This document shows positions 1 through 10,380 of a stretch of 39,749 bases of DNA, piece after piece (the first letter of the stretch is position 1; each line of letters begins with the position of its first letter). Source of the stretch: Candidatus Polarisedimenticolaceae bacterium (GTDB taxonomy: Bacteria > Acidobacteriota > Polarisedimenticolia > Polarisedimenticolales > DASRJG01). The position numbers were made by a program, and so were the translations under genes. Below the pieces are notes generated by a model that was not told the DNA's origin, ran no database searches, and saw only the letters and a list, made by a program, of their open reading frames with translations. The DNA is taken from positions 1 through 39,749 of the forward strand of contig DASUCV010000016.1 of the NCBI GenBank assembly GCA_036275915.1, written 5' to 3'.

Positions 1-625
1 CGGCCTTGAACTTCGCCATGTCGCAGCCGATCTCCTGCGCGTGCTTCTCGTACGTCGCGCGATCGAGCGACTGCTGGTTGGCGAAGAGCTTGTCGTGCAT
101 CTCCCAGAACTTACCCTGCTCGTTCGCCGCCATGGCGGCGATCGCCGACGGCATCGCATTCTGGTGGAACGGGAGCGGATGGTTCTTCCAGACGACCTTG
201 ACCTTGTCGCCGTAGACGTCTTCGATCTGCTTGAGGGTCGGACCGACCCTCGAACAGAACGGTCACTGGTAGTCGGAGAATTCCGCGATGACGATCGGCG
301 CCGTCGCGTTCCCCTTGACCGGCGACCCTTCGGTCTTGACCGTGTAGACCTTGTTCGGATCCGGCCCCTGCTGCTGCGCGGGCGGCGGAGCCTTTGCCGC
401 CTTGGCGACATCGTTCTGGAGCCCGAGGACGCGCGCGTCCATGGCGGCGACCTTGTCCCCGAGCTCTTTCTTCAGGTTCCTCGCCTCGGTCCAGGCGAAA
501 ACACCGATCACGAGCGCCGCCGCAGACAGCACGACCGGCAGCCACTGGGCTGCCCCCGCTCCTCCGCTTCCTGTCTCGACCGGCCCCGTCTCATTCGGCC
601 GTTCGCGGCCGCTTCTCTTTCCCAT
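1..625 (-). CDS. Membrane-anchored DsbA-like thiol oxidoreductase, candidate selenoprotein (C-terminus off window)
   Basis: Probable periplasm-facing disulfide oxidoreductase. The ATG at 625 has a GGAGG ribosome site 6 nt upstream and follows mdh by 22 nt, so the two are likely cotranscribed. Residues 27-45 form one membrane anchor, 48-75 a charged, probably coiled-coil linker, and the thioredoxin/DsbA fold begins near residue 90. The frame meets TGA at 263-265, exactly where the family has the first cysteine of its CxxC site: it reads FSDYQ-(TGA)-PFCSRVGPT. It then stays open to the window edge with convincing family sequence, including WKNHPLPFHQNA and a Trp/Met-rich region. If UGA is selenocysteine, the site is U121-P-F-C124. 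A hairpin follows at once (see 226-258). Alternatives are a sequencing error or a nonsense mutation; intact family sequence downstream argues against an old pseudogene. The C-terminal end is not in the window. Confidence 0.8.
226..258 (-). promoter_or_regulatory. SECIS-like hairpin downstream of in-frame UGA
   Basis: On the minus strand, an 8-bp perfect stem (GAGGGTCG / CGACCCTC, 233-251) closes a GTC loop. A lower stem of six pairs, one of them G-U (TCTGTT with AGCAGA, 253-258 and 226-231), continues it after a single C-A mismatch. The apical loop starts 19 nt after the UGA and its first base is G. Both features match the known geometry of bacterial SECIS elements, where the loop lies roughly 16-37 nt from UGA and has a G in its first two positions. 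SelB recognition is inferred. Confidence 0.65.
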
Positions 626-647
626 TGAAACCTCCGGACCGAAGAAT

Positions 648-2482
<1,835 letters not shown>

Positions 2483-3260
2483 CCTTGAACCCGAGGGTCT
2501 CCGAGCGCGTCATCGCCGCCTGCGCCTCCTGCAGCCGCCCGGACATCCAGTAGGCGACCGCGAGGTTGTTCTCCGCGAGCGGCTGCTTCGGGTCGCGCTT
2601 GAGCGCGGTCTCCCACGCGGCGATCGCCTCGTCCGTGCGCTTCAGGTCGAAGAGCGCGTTCCCCTGGAAGAAGAGGACCTCCGCGGGCGCTTCGTGAACG
2701 TTGAGCGTCGTCGGCGGGTTCATCGTCTCGAGGGACTGGATGCGCTGCTCGACGATGTTGCGCTCGCGATTGATCGCGGCCTCCTGGGACGCGGAGGTTC
2801 CCATCTCCCCGGCGGTCGCGGCTCGGCTCGCCGCCGCCTCGAGCTGCGCGAGGTTCATGCGGAGCTGTTGCAGCTCGTCCCGCGATTTCGCGTAACGCTC
2901 CGTCTCGAGCTCGACGATCGCCGAGGACATCGAGCGATAGGCGCTCTCGGCATCTCGGAACTCGCGGAGCGCGTCCTCGAAGCGGCGCTCGCGCATCGCC
3001 AGGTGCCCGAGACCGAGATGCGCCTGGGGGAAATCCGGGACCGCTTTCATCGAGGCGCCGAAGGCCTCACGTGCCTTGCCGAGATTGCCCTTCGTGAGCG
3101 CGGACATGCCGCGTTCGGACTCGGCGATCGCCCTCCGGAGGGCTCGCTCTTGCGGCTCAGAAAGGGACCAGGCGGCGGATGTCGCCACGAACAACGCGGC
3201 AGCGATGACCGGCCACCTGCGCATCGCCTCCTCCTGGTGCTTTCGAAGATACGCCGAGGT

Positions 3261-4064
3261 TCAGTACTGGACCAGGGATCCTTCACGCTTGGCCCGGCGG
3301 ATGGCGATCCGGGCGCCGAAAAGCCCCAGCGGGACGAGGATCGCGGTCAGGACCGCGAGGCGGCCCAGCTCGCCGGAGACCTCGGAGAAGCTCGCCCCTT
3401 TGAGGAGCGCCCCGCGGACGACCTTGAGCGACCAGCTCATCGGCAGCCAGGCGGAGATGGCCCGGACCGAATCGGGCAAGAGCTTCGAAGGGAAGAACAC
3501 GTTGCCGAAGAACATCGTCCCCATCGAGAGGATGAAGTTCACGGGGTCGCCACGCTTGAAATAGAGGATGAACGACGCCGAGAGCATGCCGATACCCGCG
3601 GAGGAGAGCAGCGTCAGGACGATCCCGCAGGCGAGCGCGAGCGGGCTCTTCACGTCGAGGTGGACACCGAAGATGAAGACCGCGGAGAGCAGATAGATGA
3701 CGAGGCGGAGCGCGCCCCAGGTGAATTCGTACGCGGTCGACGAGAAGATGACGACCGAGGTCGGCGTCGGCGAGACGAGCATCGCCTCCAGCGTGCCGAG
3801 CACCTGCTCGCTCCTCACCTTGTCGGAGAACGCCGAGAGCGCGGTCGAGAAGTAGATCTGGAACGCCACGCCGACCAGAAGCCAGGGGAACGGCTCGATC
3901 CCGTCGAGCCCTTCGGTCGCGGGATTGACCATCTTGCTGAAGAAGTAGAAGCCGCACACGGCGAAGAGCATCCCGCCGAGCTGGAGCACGAACGCGAAGC
4001 GGTACGAGACGTCCGAGAGGAAGTCGCGGACGAGGAACGCCCAGAGCTTCTTGAGAAGACGCAT
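3261..4064 (-). CDS. ABC-2 type transporter permease
   Basis: Inner-membrane permease of an ABC-2 exporter, 267 aa with about six hydrophobic segments. The first follows the amphipathic start MRLLKKLWAFLVRDFLSD, typical of DrrB/NatB-like permeases. The start at 4064 lies 4 nt after the stop of the ATPase gene; the longer reading frame back to 4157 lies inside the ATPase gene and encodes an implausible arginine-rich leader. The preceding gene supplies the ATPase. The substrate cannot be deduced; drugs, lipids, polysaccharides and ions are all known for this family. Confidence 0.88.
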   Translation of the reverse strand: MRLLKKLWAFLVRDFLSDVSYRFAFVLQLGGMLFAVCGFYFFSKMVNPATEGLDGIEPFPWLLVGVAFQIYFSTALSAFSDKVRSEQVLGTLEAMLVSPTPTSVVIFSSTAYEFTWGALRLVIYLLSAVFIFGVHLDVKSPLALACGIVLTLLSSAGIGMLSASFILYFKRGDPVNFILSMGTMFFGNVFFPSKLLPDSVRAISAWLPMSWSLKVVRGALLKGASFSEVSGELGRLAVLTAILVPLGLFGARIAIRRAKREGSLVQY

Positions 4065-4068
4065 CGCC

Positions 4069-5061
4069 CTAACCCTTCGCCTTCTCGGATTCGAGGAGCC
4101 GCGCGAACGCCTCCTCGAGATCGGGCTCGATGCGGTCGCAGGAGTGAACGACCGCACCCGCCGCCATGAGCGCGTGGAGGACGTCGCTCAGGCGCCCGTC
4201 GCCGTCGAGTGCGACGACGAGACGCACGCTCCCGTTGACGCGCTCGTCGGAGACGATCTTGAACGGCCCGCGGACGCTCTCGAGCGGCACCGCCGAGATG
4301 TCGATCTTGAAGCGGCGCTCGTCGATCCCCCAGCGCCGCACCTCGGCGATCGTCCCGGTCTGCCGGACCGTCCCCTGGACGAGGATCGCGATCCGGTCGC
4401 AGAGCGCCTCGGCCTCCCTCAGGTTGTGGGTCGCGAGGAGGATCGTCTTCCGGTCGCGGCCCTTGAGCTCGTCCTTGATGAACGCACGCAGCGAGAGCGA
4501 CGACGCGGGATCGAGGCTGCGCGTCGGCTCGTCCATCAAGAGGATCGGCGGGTCGTGGAGGAGCGCCCGCGCGATCGCGAGCCGCTGCTTCATCCCCGAC
4601 GAGTATCCCGAGAAGCGACGGTCGGCCGCCTCGACGAGGTCGACCTTCCGGAGCAGCTCGTCGATCCGCGCCTCCATCGCCTTTCCCGGGACGTCGTAGA
4701 GACGCGCGAAGAAGCGCATGTTCTCGCGGCCAGAGAGGCGCCAGTAGAACGAGCGCTCGTCGGAGTGCACGAACCCGAGCTTCGGCTTGACCTTGTTCTC
4801 CTGGCGGACGTCGGTGCCCGCGATGACCGCGCGGCCGCGATCCGGAAGGATCAGGCAGGACAGGATCTTGACGAGCGTCGTCTTCCCCGCGCCATTCGGC
4901 CCGAGGAGGCCGAAGATCTCTCCTTCCTTGACGTGGAGATCGACGCCGCGGAGCGCCGCGACCTGCTCTGCCGCGCCGAACGGTCGGCGGAGGATCTCGG
5001 CGAGCGCGCGCTTCTTCGCGAACGACTTCTCGAGCTGGAACCCCTCGATCGCGTAGTCCAC
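4069..5061 (-). CDS. ABC transporter ATP-binding protein (DrrA/NatA type)
   Basis: Cytoplasmic ATPase partner of the ABC-2 permease, 330 aa. Walker A is GPNGAGKT (54-61), the signature SSGMKQRL (154-161), Walker B ILLMDEPT (173-180), and the H-loop lies in LLATHNLREAE. About 90 extra C-terminal residues after the nucleotide-binding domain are typical of ABC-2 exporters of this type. The region normally holding the Q-loop glutamine reads FVHSDERSFYWRLSG (97-111), with no glutamine; this variant occurs in some exporter ATPases. The gene lies 14 nt after tpx and 4 nt before the permease, so the three are probably cotranscribed. Confidence 0.93.
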   Translation of the reverse strand: MDYAIEGFQLEKSFAKKRALAEILRRPFGAAEQVAALRGVDLHVKEGEIFGLLGPNGAGKTTLVKILSCLILPDRGRAVIAGTDVRQENKVKPKLGFVHSDERSFYWRLSGRENMRFFARLYDVPGKAMEARIDELLRKVDLVEAADRRFSGYSSGMKQRLAIARALLHDPPILLMDEPTRSLDPASSLSLRAFIKDELKGRDRKTILLATHNLREAEALCDRIAILVQGTVRQTGTIAEVRRWGIDERRFKIDISAVPLESVRGPFKIVSDERVNGSVRLVVALDGDGRLSDVLHALMAAGAVVHSCDRIEPDLEEAFARLLESEKAKG

Positions 5062-5075
5062 GCCGGAACCGCGCC

Positions 5076-5576
5076 TCAGAGGGCGGCGGCGAGCGCCGCG
5101 TCGTAGTCCGGCTCGTCGCCGATCTCGCGCACGAGCTGCGCGTGGACGACGCGGTCGTCACGGTCGATGACGACCACGGCGCGCGCCGTGAGCCCCTCGA
5201 ACGGACCGTCGACGATGAGCATCCCGTAGTCCTTCGCGAAGGCGCGGCCCCGCATCATCGAGAGCGGGACCGCGTTCGCGAGCTTCTCGCCGCTGCAGAA
5301 GCGCTTCATCGCGAACGGCAGGTCGGCGGAGACGACGAGGAGGACGGCATCGTCGCGCCCGCTCAGCCGCTCGCTGAACTTTCGCGTCGAGGCGGCGCAC
5401 ACTGATGTGTCGAGGCTCGGGACGATGCTCACGATCTTGGTCTTCCCGGCGAACGTGCTCAGGGTCGCGTCGGCGAGTTTGCCGTCAACGAGGCGGAAAT
5501 CCGGTGCCTTGTCGCCGACGCGCGGCAACTCGCCCGACGTGCGGCAGGGTGTGCCATCCAGCGAGATATCGGCCAC
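5076..5576 (-). CDS. tpx: Thiol peroxidase (Tpx-type peroxiredoxin)
   Basis: Reduces hydrogen peroxide and organic hydroperoxides using thioredoxin. It is 166 aa, the normal family length. The peroxidatic cysteine is C60 in PSLDTSVCAAS and the resolving cysteine C94 in LPFAMKRFC, the spacing of the atypical 2-Cys Tpx group. The C-terminal FEGLTARAVVVIDRDDRVVHAQLV...EPDYDAAL is diagnostic. It starts at GTG with no strong ribosome site visible. It is first in the cluster with the ABC exporter and TPR protein, and divergent from the repeat protein. Both catalytic positions are ordinary cysteines, unlike the candidate selenoprotein upstream. Confidence 0.95.
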   Translation of the reverse strand: MADISLDGTPCRTSGELPRVGDKAPDFRLVDGKLADATLSTFAGKTKIVSIVPSLDTSVCAASTRKFSERLSGRDDAVLLVVSADLPFAMKRFCSGEKLANAVPLSMMRGRAFAKDYGMLIVDGPFEGLTARAVVVIDRDDRVVHAQLVREIGDEPDYDAALAAAL

Positions 5577-5612
5577 AGGGGCGGCAGGTTAACACGCACC
5601 GAACGGGCCCTC

Positions 5613-5642
5613 TCGACCTTTCGGCCGCAACGGGCGTATTAA
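5613..5642 (+). promoter_or_regulatory. Possible promoter for the repeat protein
   Basis: TCGACC (5613-5618) and TATTAA (5637-5642) are separated by 18 nt, in the divergent region 31 nt upstream of the chosen ATG. Neither box is a strong match to the sigma-70 consensus. Confidence 0.3.
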
Positions 5643-5672
5643 GGGTCGACGTCCTCAAGCGTGGAGTTCACC

Positions 5673-8600
5673 ATGAACCTCCGTTCCGCCGCCGCCGTCC
5701 TGGCGCTGTCCCTCATCGCCGTCCGTGCCGTCGCCGCCGACGCGAAGCCCGCCGCTCCGCCGAAGCCGGCCGAGAAGCCGGCGCCTGCGGCCGCGAAGGC
5801 CGCCGCGACGGTCTCGATCTCCGGCAAGGTCGCCGGCCCCGGAGGGAAGCCGGTCGCGAGCGCCGTCGTGCGTGCGATCCCCGTGGCGTCGCGCACGACG
5901 ACCTTTTCGCTGCGCGGAGGCGGGCCGCCGGACGTTCCGAAGGCGGTCGTCGCGAAAACCGACGAGAAGGGAGCGTTCAAGCTCGACGGGCTCACCGGCG
6001 GGCCGTTCTCCCTGCGCGTCGAGGCCCCGGGGCTCGCTCCGGCGTTCGCGGCGAGCGTCCCGGCGGGCGCTTCGCTCAACCTGAGTCTCAAAGCCGGCCT
6101 TCCGGTCTACGGCCGCGTCCTCGACCTGACGACACAGAAGCCGATCGCCGGCGCCACCGTCACCGCGCTCGAGCAAGACGCCGCGCGGTTCGGACGCGAC
6201 GCCGCGCACACGGTGACGTCCGCGGAGAACGGCACGTTCAAGATCGCGGATTGCGCCTCGGGCGTCGTCACGGTCGCGGCGATCGCACCGGCGAAGGCAC
6301 GCGCCGAGCTGGAACGCGTCGCCGTCCGCGCGCTCCCCGACGGCGAGGAGCCGAAGTACGAGGCGAACACGCTCTTCCTCCGCCCGGGCGGCCGCCTCGC
6401 GGGCCGCGTCCTCGGCGCCGACGGGAAGCCGGTCGCCGACGCGATCGTCGCCGCGAGCGCGACCGACGGCAGCCTCATGGCGATGATCAAGGAAGGGCGG
6501 CTCGCGCGGCGCACCGACGAGAAGGGCGCGTTCGCCTTCGACGGCGTGCCGGCCGGGAACAAGTACACGCTCCGCGCGACGAAGCAGGGATTCGCCGCCG
6601 ACGAGGCCGGCCCGTTCCAGGTCGACCCCGGAACCGATCGCGGCGACGTCGACCTCAAGCTCGAGACCGGCGCGTCGCTCGCCTTCCGCCTCGTCACCGC
6701 CGACGACACCGGGGTGAAGGACGTCGACGTGCGCCTCCAGGCGCAGAACGCGCGGCGCGGGCGCGGCTTCGGCTTCGGCGGCGGCAACGACGTCGACCGC
6801 GACAAGATCGTGCCGCAGGGCGACGGAAAGTTCCTCGTCAAGGCGCTCGAGGCGGGCACGTTCGACCTCACGCTGGCACCCGTCGACTTCGCCGACGTCA
6901 CGAAGGAAGGGCTCAAGCTCAAGAGCGGCGAGACGCTCGATCTCGGAACGCTCCGCGTGAAGGAGTCGAAGAGCGTCTCCGGAAAATTGACCGACGTGAA
7001 CGGCCAGCCGGTCGCCGGCGCCGGGGTGTCGGGGCTCTGGTTCGACGGCACGACCCCGCACTCGCGCGAGACGAAGTCCGCGGCCGACGGCAAGTTCAAG
7101 CTCTCGGGGCTCGGCGACGATCCGATGCGCAACCTCTGGGTCCGCGCGGACGGGTTCGCCCAGGCGTCCCGTGAAGGCGTGGCCCCCGGCGACACCGCGG
7201 TCGACTTCGTCCTCGAGAAGACGGGAAGCGTGATCGGCAAGGTCGTGCTCGCGAACGGCGCCCCGCCGCCCGCGTTCCGCGTGCAGGCGTTCCCGGAAGC
7301 GAAGGAGAACGAGGAACGGCCGGGTCTCAGGCTCGTGATCCGCAATCGCGCCGACGAGGACAAGGTCTTCGCCGACGCCTCGGGCAACTTCCGGCTCGAC
7401 AACGTCGACCCGGGGATGATGACGATCGCGGTCCTCGCCGACGGCAAGGCGCCCTCGAAGAAAGCCGGCGTCAAGATCACCTCCGACGAGGTCACCGACA
7501 TCGGCACCGTGCGTCTCGAGGACGGGCGCACGCTGCGCGGCCGCGTCATCGCGGCGAAGGACGACGCGCCGATCCCGGGTGCTACGGTCACCGTCACGCA
7601 GCCGCAGGGGTTCGGCCGGATCATGAGCGGCGATCCGCCGGCCGGGTCCGCGATCACGAGCCTCGACGGGCACTTCGAGATCGCCGGCCTCGAGGCGCGC
7701 ACCTACGCGGTCGATGCCGGTCAGCCCGACTACTCCCCCAGCTCGGGGCGCGTCGAGATCGTCGCCGATCAGGACCCGGACGACTTCATCATCCATCTCT
7801 CGAAGGGCGGAACGATCACCGGCATGGTGCGCGACGCGAACCGCCAGCCGATCCCGCAGGCGGGCGTGCTCCTCGTCAGCCCGAGCCGCGGCGACGGCGG
7901 GCCGCAGTCCGCTTCCACCGGCCCGGACGGACGCTACACGTTCGACAAGATCGCGCCGGGCGACTACATGGTCATCCGCGCGCCGTCGGGCGGCGGACCG
8001 CTCATGCTCTTCGGCGGGATGAAGAGCGTCGCCGTCCGCGAAGGCGAGGTGACGACCTACGACATCGACGAGGCGGCAAAGGTCAACGCGAGCGGCCGCG
8101 TGCTCAAGGCCGGGCAGCCGGTGCCGAACGCCATGGTCTTCTTCACGACCCCCGACCCGAACGGCGAGGCGGGCGACCTCCGCCAGACGCGCACCGACGA
8201 GAACGGCCACTACCAGATCGGGCTCGACAAGGGCGGCACCTACATGGTCATGGTCACGACGATGTCCGGGATGTTCGGCGGCGCGAGGAGCGCCGTCTCG
8301 GTCGAGGTTCCGGACGGGCCGAACCCGGTCGTCGACGTCACGCTCAAGGGCGCGTCGATCACGGGGCACGTGACGAGCAACCAGGACGGGAAGCCGGTCT
8401 CGGGCGCCGTCGTCACCGCGTCCGCCACCGGGAGCGCCGCGAGCGGCACGACCGGCGGCGGCCACGGCGGCCTGCAGGGCGCCAGCCAGCCGGACGGCAG
8501 CTTCTCGGTCGACGGCGTCGACGCGGGCACGTACAAGCTCACGGTCGCCGCGTCGGGCTACCGCAATGCCGAGATCCCGAGCGTCGCCGTCTCGGGCGAC

Positions 8601-9170
8601 GCCGACACGCCGTCGGTCGAGGTCCACATGGACAAGGGAGGCACCTTGCACGGCCGCGTCGTCGACGCGGGCGGGGCCGGCATCGCGGGCGCGATGGTCA
8701 TGGCGGCGCCGTCGGGCACCGTGCCGGCGAACCGCGAGGCGCTCCCGGCGACCTCCGACATCAACGGCGGATTCGTCCTCACCGTTCCCGCCGACGGGCC
8801 GATCGACGTCACCGCGGTCGCGGCCGGGTTCCCGGCGGCGCGCGTGAACGGCGTCGTTCCCGACGCCGACTCGGACCTGGCGATCACGGCGCCGCGCGGC
8901 GCGCCGCTCCGCCTCACGGTGCTCACCGCGGACGGCCACCCGGCGGTCGGCGCGAGGGTCGTCTGCCGCGCCGTCCCCGCGTTCCTCGGCAGCGACTTCG
9001 CCAGCTTCCTGAACCCGATCCCGCCGACCGGAGCCGACGGCGTCGCGGTCGCGACCTCGCTCGCGCCAGGCTCGTACGAGCTGACGGTCTCGCTCAACCA
9101 GCAGCGCGCGACCAAGGCGTTCAACGTCGTCGAGGGCGGCCAGAGCGTGCAGGTCGTGACGCTGCCCTGA
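5673..9170 (+). CDS. Large exported protein with tandem carboxypeptidase-regulatory-like domains
   Basis: A 1165-aa exported protein: signal peptide (residues 1-22, ending AVAADA), an Ala/Pro/Lys spacer to about residue 45, then about ten to eleven beta-sandwich repeats of the CarboxypepD_reg/Big type. Each repeat opens with a variant of GxV-x-G-KPVxGAxV and carries a G-x-F-x-l-dGvxxG turn (for example ISGKVAGPGGKPVASAVV, SGKLTDVNGQPVAGAGV, TGHVTSNQDGKPVSGAVV). No peptidase domain is present. Such repeats usually serve in surface adhesion or carbohydrate binding. ATG 5673 is preferred over GTG 5661 because GGAG sits at 5663-5666. No outer-membrane anchor or sorting tail is evident, and the function is unknown. 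Confidence 0.85.
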   Translation: MNLRSAAAVLALSLIAVRAVAADAKPAAPPKPAEKPAPAAAKAAATVSISGKVAGPGGKPVASAVVRAIPVASRTTTFSLRGGGPPDVPKAVVAKTDEKGAFKLDGLTGGPFSLRVEAPGLAPAFAASVPAGASLNLSLKAGLPVYGRVLDLTTQKPIAGATVTALEQDAARFGRDAAHTVTSAENGTFKIADCASGVVTVAAIAPAKARAELERVAVRALPDGEEPKYEANTLFLRPGGRLAGRVLGADGKPVADAIVAASATDGSLMAMIKEGRLARRTDEKGAFAFDGVPAGNKYTLRATKQGFAADEAGPFQVDPGTDRGDVDLKLETGASLAFRLVTADDTGVKDVDVRLQAQNARRGRGFGFGGGNDVDRDKIVPQGDGKFLVKALEAGTFDLTLAPVDFADVTKEGLKLKSGETLDLGTLRVKESKSVSGKLTDVNGQPVAGAGVSGLWFDGTTPHSRETKSAADGKFKLSGLGDDPMRNLWVRADGFAQASREGVAPGDTAVDFVLEKTGSVIGKVVLANGAPPPAFRVQAFPEAKENEERPGLRLVIRNRADEDKVFADASGNFRLDNVDPGMMTIAVLADGKAPSKKAGVKITSDEVTDIGTVRLEDGRTLRGRVIAAKDDAPIPGATVTVTQPQGFGRIMSGDPPAGSAITSLDGHFEIAGLEARTYAVDAGQPDYSPSSGRVEIVADQDPDDFIIHLSKGGTITGMVRDANRQPIPQAGVLLVSPSRGDGGPQSASTGPDGRYTFDKIAPGDYMVIRAPSGGGPLMLFGGMKSVAVREGEVTTYDIDEAAKVNASGRVLKAGQPVPNAMVFFTTPDPNGEAGDLRQTRTDENGHYQIGLDKGGTYMVMVTTMSGMFGGARSAVSVEVPDGPNPVVDVTLKGASITGHVTSNQDGKPVSGAVVTASATGSAASGTTGGGHGGLQGASQPDGSFSVDGVDAGTYKLTVAASGYRNAEIPSVAVSGDADTPSVEVHMDKGGTLHGRVVDAGGAGIAGAMVMAAPSGTVPANREALPATSDINGGFVLTVPADGPIDVTAVAAGFPAARVNGVVPDADSDLAITAPRGAPLRLTVLTADGHPAVGARVVCRAVPAFLGSDFASFLNPIPPTGADGVAVATSLAPGSYELTVSLNQQRATKAFNVVEGGQSVQVVTLP

Positions 9171-9195
9171 CAGCCCGCGGCCCCGTCGCTACAAT
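9167..9195 (+). promoter_or_regulatory. Sigma-70-like promoter of the acyl-CoA dehydrogenase / hemE pair
   Basis: CTGACA (9167-9172), 17-nt spacer, TACAAT (9190-9195). The -35 box overlaps the stop codon of the preceding gene. A ribosome site AAGGAG (9209-9214) precedes the ATG at 9220, leaving a leader of about 18-20 nt. Confidence 0.6.
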
Positions 9196-9219
9196 GCGCG
9201 GCTGTCCCAAGGAGCCGCC

Positions 9220-10380
9220 ATGTCCACGACCACGCCCGGATCGCCGCTGACCGTTCTCTCCGAGGACGAGACGCTCTTCCGCGACTCGGTGCGCGCCTTT
9301 GCCGAAGCGGAGATCGTGCCGATCGCCCGTTCGATGGACCAGGCGGGGCGTTACGACGCGGGCCTCCTCCCGAAGCTCTTCGAGATGGGGCTCATGGGGA
9401 TCGACGTCCCCGAGTCGTACGGCGGCTCCGGAGGCACCTTCTTCCAGGCGTGCCTCGCCGTCGAGGAGCTCTCCTACGCCGATGCCGCGGTGGGCGTGCT
9501 CGTCGACGTGCAGAACACGCTCGTCAACAACGCGGTCGAGCGCCACGGGACGGCGGCGCAGAAGCAGCGCACGCTCGCGCGCACGGCGAAGGACACCGTC
9601 GCCTCGTACTGCCTCTCCGAGGCCGGTTCGGGCTCCGACGCCTTCGCGCTCCAGTGCAAGGCGACGAAGGACGGGAACGCCTACCGGCTCGACGGGCACA
9701 AGCTCTGGATCACGAACGCGGCCGAGGCGGAGATCTTCCTCGTCTTCGCGACCCTCGATCCGAAGGCGGGCTACAAGGGGATCACCGCGTTCCTCGTCGA
9801 GAAGTCCGATCCGGGCTTCTCGCTCGGCAAGCGCGAAGACAAGCTCGGCATCCGTGCCTCGTCGACGTGCGAGATCCTCTTCGACGGCTGCCGCATCCCG
9901 GCGGACCGGCTCCTCGGCGAAGAGGGCAAGGGCTACAAGCTCGCGATCGAGACCTTGAACGAGGGCCGGATCGGCATCGGCGCGCAGATGCTCGGCGTCG
10001 GCCAGGCCGCGCTCGACGCGTCGGTCCGCTACGCGAAGGAGCGAGTGCAGTTCGGCAAGCTACTCTCCGACTTCCAGGCGATGCGCTTCCAGCTCGCCGA
10101 CTCGGCCTGCCGCCTCGAGGCGGCGCGCCTCCTCGTCTACAACGCCGCGCGCCTCCGCGACGCGGGGCTGCCGTTCGTCCGCGAAGCCGCGATGGCGAAG
10201 CTCTTCGCGAGCGAGGCGGCGGAGATGATCTGCGCGCGCGCCGTCGAGGTCCTCGGCGGGAACGGCTACACGAGCGAGTACCCGGTCGAGAAGTACTATC
10301 GCGACGTCAAGATTGGAAAGATCTACGAGGGCACGACCTTCATGCAGCTCTCGACGATCGCGAAGGCGCTCCTCGATTGA
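9220..10380 (+). CDS. Acyl-CoA dehydrogenase (short/branched-chain type)
   Basis: FAD-dependent alpha,beta-desaturation of acyl-CoA thioesters, passing electrons to ETF; 386 aa, normal length. It has an N-terminal helical domain, the FAD-contacting YCLSEAGSGSDAF (around 130-142) and LDGHKLWITNA, then the C-terminal helical domain. The catalytic base is E370 in KIYEGTTFMQL, the position used by short-chain and branched-chain enzymes. The glycine pair before VEVLGGNGYTSEYPVEKYYRD is also typical. It has its own promoter and is coupled to hemE by a TTGA overlap, although the two products have no obvious metabolic link. Chain-length preference cannot be read from sequence. Confidence 0.94.
   Translation: MSTTTPGSPLTVLSEDETLFRDSVRAFAEAEIVPIARSMDQAGRYDAGLLPKLFEMGLMGIDVPESYGGSGGTFFQACLAVEELSYADAAVGVLVDVQNTLVNNAVERHGTAAQKQRTLARTAKDTVASYCLSEAGSGSDAFALQCKATKDGNAYRLDGHKLWITNAAEAEIFLVFATLDPKAGYKGITAFLVEKSDPGFSLGKREDKLGIRASSTCEILFDGCRIPADRLLGEEGKGYKLAIETLNEGRIGIGAQMLGVGQAALDASVRYAKERVQFGKLLSDFQAMRFQLADSACRLEAARLLVYNAARLRDAGLPFVREAAMAKLFASEAAEMICARAVEVLGGNGYTSEYPVEKYYRDVKIGKIYEGTTFMQLSTIAKALLD

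Noticed and set aside
263-265. DsbA-like gene as a simple pseudogene
   Set aside because: The interruption is only the active-site Cys codon, downstream sequence is intact and a SECIS-like hairpin follows; recoding is the better explanation, though a base-call error cannot be excluded.
5655-8939. 1094-aa open frame antisense to the repeat protein
   Set aside because: Antisense shadow of a GC-rich gene: Arg/Asp/Ala/Val-rich low-complexity translation, no domain, no ribosome site. The same applies to the large frames at 2271-4169, 18340-21510 and 21805-24030.
5673-9170. Metallocarboxypeptidase
   Set aside because: Contains only the regulatory-type beta-sandwich repeats; no zinc-binding HxxE or catalytic domain is present.
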